A stretch of 64,000 nt of DNA from Paraburkholderia xenovorans LB400. GTDB lineage: Bacteria; Pseudomonadota; Gammaproteobacteria; Burkholderiales; Burkholderiaceae. Under the pieces are notes generated by a model. It was not told the DNA's origin and ran no database searches. It saw only the letters and a program-made list of their open reading frames with translations. Below, in pieces: positions 55,298 to 64,000 of this stretch. The stretch spans positions 3,844,001 through 3,908,000 of the forward strand of contig NC_007951.1 of the NCBI RefSeq assembly GCF_000013645.1, written 5' to 3'. The position numbers and the translations under genes are program-made. Every line of letters begins with the position of its first letter. The stretch's first letter is position 1.

Positions 55298-55499
55298 CAG
55301 ACCGCAACCCGGCCACGCATGCGCTGGCGGCGGCGCTCCGCCGCTTTCAGCCGGTTCATGCGTCCATCGTTTTCAACGAGCATAGCAACGGCGGACGGCT
55401 CATCGCCAGTCGGCCAAACGGCCTATGCCGTTCAGCGGAGGCGACTTGGGGACGCGCGTGGCGTAAAATACGCGCTTTCTTCGAAACTCTCGCCAACTC

Positions 55500-56636
55500 A
55501 TGACGCTCGCCTCCACTCCAGAGATCATCGCCGAACTGAAAGCCGGCCGGATGGTGATCCTCGTCGACGAAGAAGACCGCGAAAACGAGGGCGACCTCGT
55601 GATCGCCGCCGAATTCGTCACGCCGGAAGCGATCAATTTCATGGCCCGCTACGGCCGTGGCCTGATCTGCCTGACGCTCACGCAGGAACGCTGCAAGCTG
55701 CTGAACCTGCCGCTCATGACCTATCGCAACGGCACCCAGTACGGCACGGCGTTCACCGTCAGTATCGAAGCGGCTGAAGGCGTCACCACCGGCATTTCGG
55801 CAGCCGACCGCGCCCGCACGATCGCCACCGCAGTCGCGCCGGACGCCAAGGCCGAGCACATCGTGCAGCCGGGCCACGTGTTCCCGATCATGGCCCAGCC
55901 CGGCGGCGTGCTGGTGCGCGCCGGCCACACCGAGGCGGGCTGCGACTTCACCGCGCTGGCAGGCCTCACGCCGGCCGCGGTGATCTGCGAAGTCATCAAC
56001 GACGACGGCACGATGGCGCGCCTGCCGGACCTGATGGAATTCGCGAAGGAGCACGGCCTGAAAATCGGCACCATCGCGGATCTGATCCACTATCGCAGCC
56101 GCACGGAATCGATCGTCGAGCGCATTTGCGAGCGCACCATGCAGACGGCGCACGGTGCGTTTCGCGCGGTCATGTATCTCGACCAGCCGAGCGGCCAGCC
56201 GCACATCGCACTGGTGCGCGGCACGCCGTGCACGGATCAGGACACGCTGGTGCGCGTGCATGAGCCGCTATCGGTGCTGGATCTGCTCGAAGTGGGCGAA
56301 TCCACCCACTCGTGGACGCTGGACGCGGCCATGAAAGAGATTGCGAGGCGCGACTGCGGCGTGATCGTGCTGCTGAACTGCGGCGACTCGAAAGACCATC
56401 TGATCGACGTCTTCAAGGCGTTCGACTCGAAGGAAAGAGCCGAGGCGCTCAAACGCCGGCCGGTCGACTTCAAGACGTACGGCATCGGCGCGCAGATCCT
56501 GCGTGAGCTCGGTGTCGGCAAGATGCAGGTGCTGTCGAACCCGCGCAAGCTGGGCAGCATGTCGGGCTACGGTCTCGAAGTCACGGGCTTCGTGCCGATG
56601 CCGGGCAGCACCGCGCAGGCTCCGCAACAAGGCTGA
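55500..56636 (+). CDS. ribBX: 3,4-dihydroxy-2-butanone-4-phosphate synthase with degenerate RibA-like domain (RibBX)
   Basis: A 378-residue protein. Residues 1-205 are an intact RibB domain: DEEDRENEGDLVIAAE, TAFTVSIEA, HTEAGCDF. Residues 210-370 resemble GTP cyclohydrolase II (YGIGAQILRELGV, NPRKLGSMSGYGLEV), but the zinc-binding cysteines of RibA (the GDVFGSxRCDCG motif) are absent. This fits the RibBX variant described in Proteobacteria, where the second domain lacks cyclohydrolase activity. A true ribA should lie elsewhere. About 200 bases separate it from ribE. Confidence 0.92.
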   Translation: MTLASTPEIIAELKAGRMVILVDEEDRENEGDLVIAAEFVTPEAINFMARYGRGLICLTLTQERCKLLNLPLMTYRNGTQYGTAFTVSIEAAEGVTTGISAADRARTIATAVAPDAKAEHIVQPGHVFPIMAQPGGVLVRAGHTEAGCDFTALAGLTPAAVICEVINDDGTMARLPDLMEFAKEHGLKIGTIADLIHYRSRTESIVERICERTMQTAHGAFRAVMYLDQPSGQPHIALVRGTPCTDQDTLVRVHEPLSVLDLLEVGESTHSWTLDAAMKEIARRDCGVIVLLNCGDSKDHLIDVFKAFDSKERAEALKRRPVDFKTYGIGAQILRELGVGKMQVLSNPRKLGSMSGYGLEVTGFVPMPGSTAQAPQQG

Positions 56637-56685
56637 TCCGACCATTCACGCGCTTGGCGCTCACTCAAAACACTACGGAATTCAC

Positions 56686-57192
56686 ATGGAAATCGGACAA
56701 TATCAACCGAATCTCGACGGCGACGGACTGCGTATCGGCATCGTCCAGGCGCGCTTTAACGAACCCGTTTGCAATGGTCTCGCAGACTCCTGCATCGAAG
56801 AACTCGAACGCCTCGGCGTGACGGGTGAAGACGTGCTGCTCGTCACCGTGCCGGGCGCGCTGGAAATCCCGCTGGCGTTGCAAAAGCTCGCCGAAAGCGC
56901 GCAATTCGACGCACTGATCGCGCTCGGCGCGGTGATCCGCGGCGAAACGTACCACTTCGAACTGGTGTCGAACGAAAGCGGCGCGGGCATCACGCGTATC
57001 GGCCTCGACTTCGGCATTCCGGTCGCGAACGCGGTGCTGACTACCGAAAACGACGAGCAGGCCGTTGCACGCATGACCGAAAAGGGTCGCGACGCGGCGC
57101 GCGTGGCCGTCGAAATGGCGAATCTCGCGGTCGCACTGGAACAACTCGGCGGCGATGACGACGAGGAAGAAGACGAAGAGGAAGAGGCATGA
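56686..57192 (+). CDS. ribH: 6,7-dimethyl-8-ribityllumazine synthase
   Basis: A 168-residue enzyme condensing the RibB product with the pyrimidine. VPGALEIPLALQKLA, GAVIRGETYHFELVSNE and GIPVANAVLTTENDEQA are typical. It ends in a strongly acidic tail (GGDDDEEEDEEEEA) beyond the usual fold. The ATG at 56686 is chosen; the frame upstream runs through ribBX out of phase. The stop overlaps nusB as ATGA. Confidence 0.96.
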   Translation: MEIGQYQPNLDGDGLRIGIVQARFNEPVCNGLADSCIEELERLGVTGEDVLLVTVPGALEIPLALQKLAESAQFDALIALGAVIRGETYHFELVSNESGAGITRIGLDFGIPVANAVLTTENDEQAVARMTEKGRDAARVAVEMANLAVALEQLGGDDDEEEDEEEEA

Positions 57193-57623
57193 AGAGCGCA
57201 CGCCGACGCTCCCGCGAACTGGCCACGCAGGGGCTTTACCAGTGGCTGCTGTCGGGCTCGCCCGGTGGCGAAATCGACGCGCAACTGCGCGGCGCGCAAG
57301 GCTTCGACAAGGCAGACCACGAACATCTGGACGCCGTCCTGCACGGCGTGATCCGCGACTCGGAAGCACTGTCCGCGGCCATCGCTCCGTGTCTCGACCG
57401 GCCGATCGAGCAGCTCTCGCCGGTCGAACGCGCCGTGCTGCTGGTCGCCGCGTTCGAACTGAAGAATCACCTCGATATCCCTTATCGCGTGGTCATCAAC
57501 GAAGCGGTTGAACTCGCCAAGACGTTCGGCGGCGCGGACGGCTACAAGTACGTGAACGGCGTGCTGGACAAGCTGTCGGCCCAGCTGCGGGAGGATGAAA
57601 CGCAGGCGGCCCGCAAGCGTTGA
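57189..57623 (+). CDS. nusB: Transcription antitermination factor NusB
   Basis: A 144-residue RNA-binding protein of the rRNA antitermination complex. ARRRSRELATQGLYQWLLSG is the N-terminus; LLVAAFELKNHLDIPYRVVINEAVELAKTFGG is the conserved helical core. Coupled to ribH by a 4-base overlap, as in many proteobacteria. Confidence 0.96.
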   Translation: MKSARRRSRELATQGLYQWLLSGSPGGEIDAQLRGAQGFDKADHEHLDAVLHGVIRDSEALSAAIAPCLDRPIEQLSPVERAVLLVAAFELKNHLDIPYRVVINEAVELAKTFGGADGYKYVNGVLDKLSAQLREDETQAARKR

Positions 57624-57765
57624 GCGCGAGGCGCATGACCACGATGTGATTTCCGTCATGCGCCTTGCTGAATGCAGCGCAACGAAACCGCTTGCAAGGA
57701 CAGCGCGCCGCGCACGCACGCGCAACGCGCCGTCCCGCTTTTGCTTCTGAACTGGATTTGACCGT

Positions 57766-58962
57766 ATGAACTCCGTGACCGAACCCCTGGTGCGGCTTGC
57801 TGCCCGCGTGGATGCCATCCAGCCTTTCTACGTGATGGAGCTGGCCAAGGAAGCCGCGCTTCTCGAGCGCGACGGACGCGACATCATTCACATGGGAATC
57901 GGCGAACCCGATTTCACCGCACCCGAGCCGGTCATCGAGGCAGCCGCGAGCGCGCTGCGCCGCGGCGTCACGCAATATACCAACGCGCTTGGCCTGCATG
58001 CGCTGCGCGAAGCGATTTCGGCGCATTACGCCGACTTCTATGGTGTCAGCGTGGATCCGGCGCGAATCGTCGTCACCGCCGGTGCATCGGCGGCATTGCT
58101 GCTGGCGTGCGCGGCGCTGGTGGATCGCGACGACGAAGTGCTGATGCCCGACCCGTGCTATCCGTGCAACCGTCATTTCGTGATCGCCGCCGAAGGCAAG
58201 CCGGTCATGGTGCCGAGCGGCCCGGCTGAACGTTTCCAGCTGACCGCCGCCGACGTCGAGCGGCTCTGGAACGAGCGCACCCGCGGCGTGCTGCTCGCGT
58301 CGCCGTCGAATCCCACCGGCACGTCGATCGAACCGGCTGAGCTGGAGCGCATCGTCAAGGCCGTGCGGGCACGTGGTGGCTTCACCATCGTCGACGAAAT
58401 CTACCAGGGTCTGAGCTACGACGCGAAGCCCATCTCGGCGCTCTCATTCGGCGACGACGTCATCACCGTCAACAGCTTCTCGAAGTACTTCAACATGACG
58501 GGCTGGCGTCTGGGCTGGCTGGTGGTCCCGCCCGGCATGGTCAGCGCGTTCGAAAAGCTCGCGCAGAATCTGTTCATCTGCGCCTCCGCGCTGGCCCAGC
58601 ACGCGGCGCTCGCCTGCTTCGAACCGGACACGATCGCGATCTACGAAGCGCGGCGTCTGGAATTCAAGCGTCGCCGCGACTTCATCGCGCCAGCGCTGCA
58701 ATCGCTCGGCTTCTCGGTGCCGCTCATGCCGGACGGCGCGTTCTATGTGTACGCGGATTGCCGTACGGTCGCACATCCGGCTGCGGGAGACAGCGCGGCG
58801 CTCACCAGGGCCATGCTGCACGACGCGGGCGTGGTACTGGTGCCGGGCATGGATTTCGGCACGCACGCGCCGAAGGACTACATCCGGCTGTCGTACGCCA
58901 CTGCCTATCCGAAGCTGGAAGAAGCGGTCGGCCGCCTGGCGAAGCTCTTCGGGAAGGACTGA
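57766..58962 (+). CDS. Class I/II pyridoxal phosphate-dependent aminotransferase
   Basis: A 398-residue fold-type I aminotransferase. IHMGIGEPDF, DEVLMPDPCYPCN, SPSNPTGT and the PLP lysine in NSFSKYFNMTGWRLGW are present, with RLSYA near the C-terminus binding the carboxylate. The amino acid substrate cannot be told; aspartate, alanine or arginine-pyruvate types share these motifs. It stands alone, about 140 bases after nusB, with a terminator downstream. Confidence 0.92.
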   Translation: MNSVTEPLVRLAARVDAIQPFYVMELAKEAALLERDGRDIIHMGIGEPDFTAPEPVIEAAASALRRGVTQYTNALGLHALREAISAHYADFYGVSVDPARIVVTAGASAALLLACAALVDRDDEVLMPDPCYPCNRHFVIAAEGKPVMVPSGPAERFQLTAADVERLWNERTRGVLLASPSNPTGTSIEPAELERIVKAVRARGGFTIVDEIYQGLSYDAKPISALSFGDDVITVNSFSKYFNMTGWRLGWLVVPPGMVSAFEKLAQNLFICASALAQHAALACFEPDTIAIYEARRLEFKRRRDFIAPALQSLGFSVPLMPDGAFYVYADCRTVAHPAAGDSAALTRAMLHDAGVVLVPGMDFGTHAPKDYIRLSYATAYPKLEEAVGRLAKLFGKD

Positions 58963-59013
58963 GCAAAGCAACGGCGCCCTCAACCCGCCTCAGCCGCATC
59001 CAACCACCAGACG

Positions 59014-59046
59014 AAAAAAAGGACGCTCATCAGAGTGTCCTTTTTT
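59014..59046. terminator. Bidirectional terminator
   Basis: AAAAAAGGACGCTC / GAGTGTCCTTTTTT stem (one G-T pair), between the converging aminotransferase and transglycosylase genes. Confidence 0.9.
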
Positions 59047-59092
59047 GTTGTTGCTCCCGCGGCGAGCGGCCAGCTCTACTACGCCGCGAACC

Positions 59093-60289
59093 TCAAGCGC
59101 CCAACTCCGAAGCCGATGCCACGTGCTTCGTGGCGTTCGAACTCGCGTCGTCCTGCTCGGAAACTGGCGTCTTCACCGAAGTCGACGCGCTCAACGGATG
59201 ACCGCCGTCAAGCGTCATCTGCACGCGCTTGCCGTTGGCGGCAGGCGCAGCCGCGCTGCTGGTATTGGCCGACGCGGTCAGAACCGGCGCCTGCGGCGCG
59301 TTGATCGGCACCTTGCGGCCACGCGCCACGTCGCGCAAACGGCTGCGCTCAGCTATCACCTTGGCGCCGTAACCGCCGTCGTCCTGCGTTGACGAACCGA
59401 CGTACAGGCGCAAGCCGCCCGGCAGCGAGCCGCCGCGTGCGATGCAATCCTTCAGCACCAGTGCGCCCACCTTGATGTTCGCGACCGGTTCGAGCGCCGC
59501 GCTCTGGCCGCCGAAATACTGGAACTTGTCCGAGTGCACTTTGGACATGACCTGCATCAGGCCTTGCGCGCCGACGCCGCTCTCAGCGTACGGGTTAAAA
59601 CCGGATTCGATCGCCATCACGGACAGCAGCAGCAGCGGATCGAGACCGACTTCACGGCCGGTGTCGAACGCGGCCTTCACGAGCTCGCTGACCGGCTCCT
59701 GAGCGACGCGATAGCGCCGTGCCAGGTAGGACGCGACCAGATCCTGCTCGCGGGTCGAAACCAGCACGCGGTCGTCGCGCGCGTCGGCAGACACACGTTG
59801 CGACGGAATCAGCCGCGCCAGCGCGGTCACGCTTTGCATGGTGCGCGGGTCGAGGCCGTTGAGCGCCGCGACGCCCATGCCGGTCGAGCCGTTGGCGTCG
59901 AATGCGCCGTCAAAGCTGGTGTTGCTCGCGGTAACGCCGGCGTTGCCGTTGCTACCGTTGTTCGTGCCGCTCGCGGCATCGGATCCGTTAGAGCTGGCAG
60001 ACAGCGAGTCGTCGGAAGACGCGCCGCCGGGTGGCCCGAAAGCCGGCAGCGGGTTGCCCTGCAACAGACGGGCAGGACCGGCTTGCACGGCAGCCGAGAT
60101 GACCGGCATCAATCTGGCGGCGAGTGTGCCGCGCAGGGCCGGCATCAGCCACAGTGCGACTGTCAGCACGACCGCGATACCACCGACGATGCTGAACAGG
60201 TGATGACTCATTCGCGTCCCGCGACGCAGCACACCACGCACAACCTGCGCAATACGCTCATCGGGACGCCACGATAACCAGGCGTTCAT
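59093..60289 (-). CDS. Lytic transglycosylase, SLT domain, membrane-anchored
   Basis: A 398-residue cell-wall enzyme. One membrane helix near residues 31-50 (SIVGGIAVVLTVALWLMPAL) anchors a periplasmic part. A Ser/Asn/Gly-rich linker runs about 88-135. The SLT domain at about 215-330 has the catalytic glutamate in MAIESGFNPYAESGVGAQGLMQVM. It cleaves peptidoglycan to 1,6-anhydro ends. The C-terminal tail is low-complexity. It may help insert envelope machines, but no such genes adjoin it. Confidence 0.9.
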   Translation of the reverse strand: MNAWLSWRPDERIAQVVRGVLRRGTRMSHHLFSIVGGIAVVLTVALWLMPALRGTLAARLMPVISAAVQAGPARLLQGNPLPAFGPPGGASSDDSLSASSNGSDAASGTNNGSNGNAGVTASNTSFDGAFDANGSTGMGVAALNGLDPRTMQSVTALARLIPSQRVSADARDDRVLVSTREQDLVASYLARRYRVAQEPVSELVKAAFDTGREVGLDPLLLLSVMAIESGFNPYAESGVGAQGLMQVMSKVHSDKFQYFGGQSAALEPVANIKVGALVLKDCIARGGSLPGGLRLYVGSSTQDDGGYGAKVIAERSRLRDVARGRKVPINAPQAPVLTASANTSSAAAPAANGKRVQMTLDGGHPLSASTSVKTPVSEQDDASSNATKHVASASELGA

Positions 60290-60895
60290 TCAGATCTCCC
60301 ATGTTGCATGATCCGCGAACTCCGCCGGATGAAGAGGCGGTAACGCACGTTCGCAGAGTCAAGACATCGCGTGCTCTGTCTGGTTAGGGCAGCAGCGACG
60401 TCGGGAAAACGGCAAATACCGTTTGTGGGGAGCCGTCCTGATAGAGGTCCGCGGCATGTCAAAAAAGCATGCGGGCGGTGGCTCCCACGCGAAAAACCAG
60501 CGTCAGTTGGCGCTGGCGAGGACTTCAATAAGGCCGTCAGATACCGTGCAGGGGTTCGGTAAATGGTGACGCGTTGCGTCTGATGGGACCGGGGGCGGTG
60601 GTAAAAAGGTTCACGCCCTGCAACCAATGTGGACGGATTCTATGCAGGGTTTTATAGATCGTCAACACTATAGATAGGCAAATGTATAACTAATTGTAAT
60701 AAAGAACGGTGTTCAGTCGGTCAAGAACCGCGCGGCATGCGCCTTTTGAGCGATCTCGATTCCGCGGTCTCGCCTCGCCCGTTTGGCCAATCTACGTGCG
60801 CCTGCCAACACAGGTAAAATCGACAATCGTTCTGGCGCCGCGAAGCCCCGCGCGCCTCTCCTTCCCGCCGCTTGCGCGGCACTGAACCGCACCAG
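60290..60895. other. Divergent intergenic region between transglycosylase and ubiD
   Basis: About 600 bases without a convincing gene. A CCCTGCA/TGCAGGG dyad (60616-60649, 20-base loop) ends in TTTTAT. The part at 60660-60710 is AT-rich and likely holds the promoters of both genes. Confidence 0.45.
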
Positions 60896-62464
60896 ATGAA
60901 ATACAAAGACCTGCGCGATTTCGTCGGCCGCCTCGAGACGATCGGTGAACTGCGCCGCATCTCACAAACCGTTTCACCTGTCCTGGAAATGACCGAGTTG
61001 TGCGACCGCGTGCTGCGCGCCGGCGGTCCCGCTCTGCTGTTTGAGAGCAAGGCGCAGCATGCGTTCCCCGTGCTCGGCAACCTGTTCGGCACGCCCCGGC
61101 GGGTCGCGCTGGGTATGGGGGTCGACGCGCAGGCAGGTGAAGGTGATGGCGCCGCGCTCGAATCGCTGCGTGACGTGGGCCGCCTGCTCTCCGCATTGAA
61201 GGAACCGGAGCCGCCGAAAGGGCTCAAGGACGCCGGCAAACTGCTCTCGCTCGCAAAGGCGGTTTGGGACATGGCGCCCAAAACCGTGAGCGCGCCGCCC
61301 TGCCAGGAAATCGTCTGGGAAGGCAACGATGTCGACCTCGCCAGGCTGCCCATTCAGACCTGCTGGCCGGGCGACGCCGGCCCTCTGATTACATGGGGCC
61401 TGACCGTGACAAAAGGTCCCAATAAGCCCCGACAAAACTTAGGCATATATCGCCAGCAACTGATCGGACGCAACAAATTGATCATGCGATGGCTCGCCCA
61501 TCGCGGCGGCGCGCTCGATTTCCGCGAGTTCGCGCTGCAGAATCCAGGCAAGCCGTACCCGGTGGCCGTCGTGCTGGGCGCAGATCCGGCGACGATCCTC
61601 GGCGCGGTCACGCCGGTGCCCGACACGCTCTCCGAATACCAGTTCGCCGGCCTGCTGCGCGGCGGCCGCACGGAGCTCGCGAAGTGCCTCACGCCGGGCG
61701 TCGACGGCTTGCAGGTGCCCGCCCGCGCTGAAATCGTGCTTGAAGGCTTCATCTATCCGCAGGAGGGCGCGCCCTCGCCCGCTCCCGCAGGCGCGCCGCC
61801 GCGGCCGGTCAAAGGCGCTTCGGCGGCCTACGAACATGCGCTGGAAGGCCCGTACGGCGACCACACCGGCTACTACAACGAGCAGGAGTGGTTCCCCGTC
61901 TTCACGGTCGAGCGCATCACCATGCGGCGCGACGCGATCTATCACTCCACCTACACCGGCAAACCGCCCGACGAGCCCGCCGTACTCGGCGTCGCGCTCA
62001 ACGAAGTGTTCGTGCCGCTGTTGCAGAAGCAGTTCACCGAGATCACGGACTTCTATCTGCCGCCCGAAGGCTGCAGCTACCGCATGGCCATCGTGCAGAT
62101 GAAGAAGAGCTACCCGGGTCACGCCAAACGCGTGATGTTCGGCGTGTGGAGCTTCCTGCGGCAATTCATGTACACGAAGTTCATTGTCGTGGTCGACGAG
62201 GACGTGAACATCCGCGACTGGAAGGAGGTGATCTGGGCGATCACCACACGCATCGATCCGGCACGCGACACGGTGCTGGTGGACCGCACGCCGATCGACT
62301 ACCTGGATTTCGCGTCGCCCGTGGCCGGACTCGGATCGAAAATGGGTCTCGACGCCACCAACAAATGGCCGGGCGAAACCGATCGCGAATGGGGCCGCCC
62401 AATCGTCATGGACGCCGCGGTCAAACAGCGCATCGATTCCTTGTGGAACGAGTTGGGCCTCTAA
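60896..62464 (+). CDS. ubiD: UbiD, 4-hydroxy-3-polyprenylbenzoate decarboxylase
   Basis: A 522-residue prenylated-FMN decarboxylase of ubiquinone synthesis. MKYKDLRDFVGRLETIGELRRI is the N-terminus; RQNLGIYRQQLIGRNKLIMRWLAHRGGA and GPYGDHTGYYNEQEWFPVFTVERI hold cofactor and active-site residues. A Pro/Ala insert near residues 294-308 makes it longer than E. coli UbiD (497). The ATG at 60896 is preferred to one 24 bases upstream. Confidence 0.95.
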   Translation: MKYKDLRDFVGRLETIGELRRISQTVSPVLEMTELCDRVLRAGGPALLFESKAQHAFPVLGNLFGTPRRVALGMGVDAQAGEGDGAALESLRDVGRLLSALKEPEPPKGLKDAGKLLSLAKAVWDMAPKTVSAPPCQEIVWEGNDVDLARLPIQTCWPGDAGPLITWGLTVTKGPNKPRQNLGIYRQQLIGRNKLIMRWLAHRGGALDFREFALQNPGKPYPVAVVLGADPATILGAVTPVPDTLSEYQFAGLLRGGRTELAKCLTPGVDGLQVPARAEIVLEGFIYPQEGAPSPAPAGAPPRPVKGASAAYEHALEGPYGDHTGYYNEQEWFPVFTVERITMRRDAIYHSTYTGKPPDEPAVLGVALNEVFVPLLQKQFTEITDFYLPPEGCSYRMAIVQMKKSYPGHAKRVMFGVWSFLRQFMYTKFIVVVDEDVNIRDWKEVIWAITTRIDPARDTVLVDRTPIDYLDFASPVAGLGSKMGLDATNKWPGETDREWGRPIVMDAAVKQRIDSLWNELGL

Positions 62465-62517
62465 GGCAGGCCGTACAACCAGCATGAAATAACAGAACGA
62501 ACGGAGCAGTTGCGCGG

Positions 62518-63207
62518 ATGCATGCCTTTTCAATGATGTCGGATGGATTTTTTCTGTCGTTGTCGCTGTGTCTGGATATCGGTCTCGTGAACGTCGCGAT
62601 GATTTCCCTGACGCTTTCGCATGGCTTCAAACCGGGCTTCTGGCTCGGCCTCGGCTCGTGTATCGGCGATCTGATCTACGCGGCGCTCGCGCTCGCGGGC
62701 ATGGCTGCGTTACTGCAGTTCGAATCGGTGCGCTGGGTAGTGTGGATTGGTGGCGCGGCAATCCTGCTTTTCCTGACCTGGAAGATGGCGCGCGAAGCAA
62801 TGTACCCGGCCACGGCGCCCGCGGTGGCCGGCGAGGCGGACGGTGAAGCGGACGGCAAGGCGCCGCATCTGTCCGCGTGGCGCGGGTTTTTGCGCGGCGT
62901 CTTGCTGGCGGTGTCGTCGCCTTCGGCGATTCTCTGGTTCGCGGCCGTAGGCGGCGCGCTGATCGCGAAAGCGGGTGCCACGAGCGTGACGACCGCACCG
63001 GTGTTTCTCGGTGGATTCTTTCTCGGCGGTCTGTGCTGGACGATCTTTATCTGCGGACTCGGCAGCCACGGACGCAAACGCGCGGGCACCGGTTTGCTGC
63101 GCGCCTGTCACGTGCTGTCGGCGCTGCTGTTCGCTTACTTCTCGTATAGCGTGATCGTCAACGGGTATCGCGATCTGATCGTGCAAACCGCGCACGCGGC
63201 AAGCTGA
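62518..63207 (+). CDS. LysE family exporter
   Basis: A 229-residue inner membrane protein with six predicted helices. LSHGFKPGFWLGLGSCIGDLIYAALA is the family signature in the first helices, SSPSAILWFAAVGG the second. LysE/RhtB proteins export amino acids or their derivatives; the substrate is unknown. A cytoplasmic loop near residues 100-115 is Glu/Ala-rich. It follows ubiD by 53 bases. Confidence 0.88.
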   Translation: MHAFSMMSDGFFLSLSLCLDIGLVNVAMISLTLSHGFKPGFWLGLGSCIGDLIYAALALAGMAALLQFESVRWVVWIGGAAILLFLTWKMAREAMYPATAPAVAGEADGEADGKAPHLSAWRGFLRGVLLAVSSPSAILWFAAVGGALIAKAGATSVTTAPVFLGGFFLGGLCWTIFICGLGSHGRKRAGTGLLRACHVLSALLFAYFSYSVIVNGYRDLIVQTAHAAS

Positions 63208-63303
63208 TATAACAACGGCTCGCGCCGTTCGAGCCGTGTTCGATCAAGCGTCACATATCAGGTCATAGGGTCCCGCGAGCGCAACAACAGCCGCCCCGAC
63301 GTA

Positions 63304-64000
63304 TCAGGCGAGATACTGCGCGAGCTTTTCCAGATCGACGTTGCCGCCGCTGACCACCACGCCGACACGCTTGCCCTTCACCGGCACGATGCCGTTGAGC
63401 ACCGCCGCCGCGGCGAGACAACCCGTCGGCTCGACCACGATCTTCATGCGCTGCGCGAAAAAGCGCATCGTGTCGATCAGTTGCCCGTCGCTGACCGTTT
63501 CGATCCGCGCAACCAGCTTGCGGATGATCGCAAACGTGTAGTCGCCCAGATGCGTGGAGGCGGCGCCGTCGGCGATCGTGCGCGGCGTGTCGATATGCAC
63601 GATCTCGCCGCGCGCCAGCGACTGCTGGCCGTCGTTACCCGCCTCCGGCTCGACGCCGATCACCGTGCACGCCGGGCTCAACGCCGCGGCGGACAACGCG
63701 CTGCCGCTGATCAGCCCGCCGCCGCCGAGGCACACGAACAGCATGTCGAGCGGGCCGGTTTCCTCGATCAGTTCTTTCACCGCCGTGCCCTGCCCGGCGA
63801 TCACATGTGGATGATCGTATGGTGGAATCAGCGTCATGCCACGCTCTCCGGCGAGACGCCGGCCGATCTCTTCGCGGTTCTCGGTGTAGCGGTCGTAGGT
63901 GATCACTTCGCCGCCGTAGCCTTTGGTTGCCGCGACTTTGGCGGCCGGTGCGTCGTGCGGCATGATGATCGTCGCGCGAATGCCGGCAAGCCGCGCCGAC
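63304..64000 (-). CDS. Threonine/serine dehydratase family protein (5' end cut by window)
   Basis: A fold-type II PLP enzyme related to threonine dehydratase and serine racemase. The frame is open to the window edge, and SARLAGIRATIIMPHDAP before the first internal ATG is coding, so the N-terminus with the PLP lysine lies outside. AAKVAATKGYGGEVITYDRY and the glycine loop CLGGGGLISG (phosphate binding) are visible. It lacks the C-terminal ACT regulatory domain, so the catabolic or hydroxyaspartate-lyase type is likely. Confidence 0.9.
   Translation of the reverse strand, partial: SARLAGIRATIIMPHDAPAAKVAATKGYGGEVITYDRYTENREEIGRRLAGERGMTLIPPYDHPHVIAGQGTAVKELIEETGPLDMLFVCLGGGGLISGSALSAAALSPACTVIGVEPEAGNDGQQSLARGEIVHIDTPRTIADGAASTHLGDYTFAIIRKLVARIETVSDGQLIDTMRFFAQRMKIVVEPTGCLAAAAVLNGIVPVKGKRVGVVVSGGNVDLEKLAQYLA

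Noticed and set aside
55500..56636. Bifunctional RibBA with active GTP cyclohydrolase II
   Set aside because: The zinc-binding cysteine motif is missing, so the second domain is unlikely to be active.

Overview
The window is a high-GC chromosomal segment from a betaproteobacterium of the Burkholderia/Paraburkholderia type. This is inferred from base composition, Burkholderia-style porin and RelA/SpoT proteins, and gene order such as ribD-ribE-ribBX-ribH-nusB and yicC-gmk-rpoZ-spoT. No insertion sequence, CRISPR array or intact prophage is visible. Most of the window is core housekeeping; the main accessory block is a pigment cluster.

Region 1 (1-3.6 kb) is purine catabolism: the end of xdhC, an adenine/adenosine deaminase and guanine deaminase, all feeding xanthine dehydrogenase. 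Region 2 (3.6-23.1 kb) is a complete aryl polyene (APE, flexirubin/xanthomonadin-like) gene cluster. Sixteen genes run on the minus strand from a ketosynthase-like chain length factor at 23.07 kb to 6.8 kb, mostly with 1-4 base overlaps, and two small paralogous secreted proteins follow. The cluster encodes two acyl carrier proteins, three ketosynthases, a ketoreductase, a free dehydratase plus one fused to the aryl ligase, an aromatic amino acid ammonia-lyase, acyl- and glycosyltransferases, a thioesterase, a LolA-like protein and an MMPL exporter. A divergent pair, a halogenase-like flavoprotein and a methyltransferase, sits at its distal end. Together they would make an aryl starter, extend it to a polyene, attach it to a lipid and export it to the outer membrane.

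Region 3 (23.6-31 kb) holds a manganese riboswitch with a TMEM165-type exporter, a DUF4136 lipoprotein, pepN, a higBA locus whose toxin is frameshifted, fbp and tRNA-Thr. Region 4 (31-41.4 kb) has a class II UvrA, a 49-residue small protein, a secreted chorismate mutase, a DnaQ/GIY-YIG nuclease, a cold shock protein, a candidate minus-strand sRNA, a porin, greB, twin tRNA-Arg genes and a NinX-like protein. Region 5 (41.5-48.8 kb) is spoT-rpoZ-gmk-yicC facing rph-rdgB-hemW, then tRNA-Ser. Region 6 (49-64 kb) includes a RidA protein, a Bcr/CflA efflux pump, an orphan EVE-like protein, hemL, the riboflavin genes through nusB, an aminotransferase, a lytic transglycosylase, ubiD, a LysE exporter and the 3' part of a threonine dehydratase.

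The most interesting signals are the unusual make-up of the APE cluster (ammonia-lyase, ligase-dehydratase fusion, extra ketosynthase, halogenase-like enzyme, twin secreted proteins), the broken HigB toxin beside an intact antitoxin, the Mn riboswitch, the degenerate RibA domain, the unlisted 49-residue gene and the candidate sRNA upstream of the porin. All assignments come from reading motifs and gene order; no database search was run.
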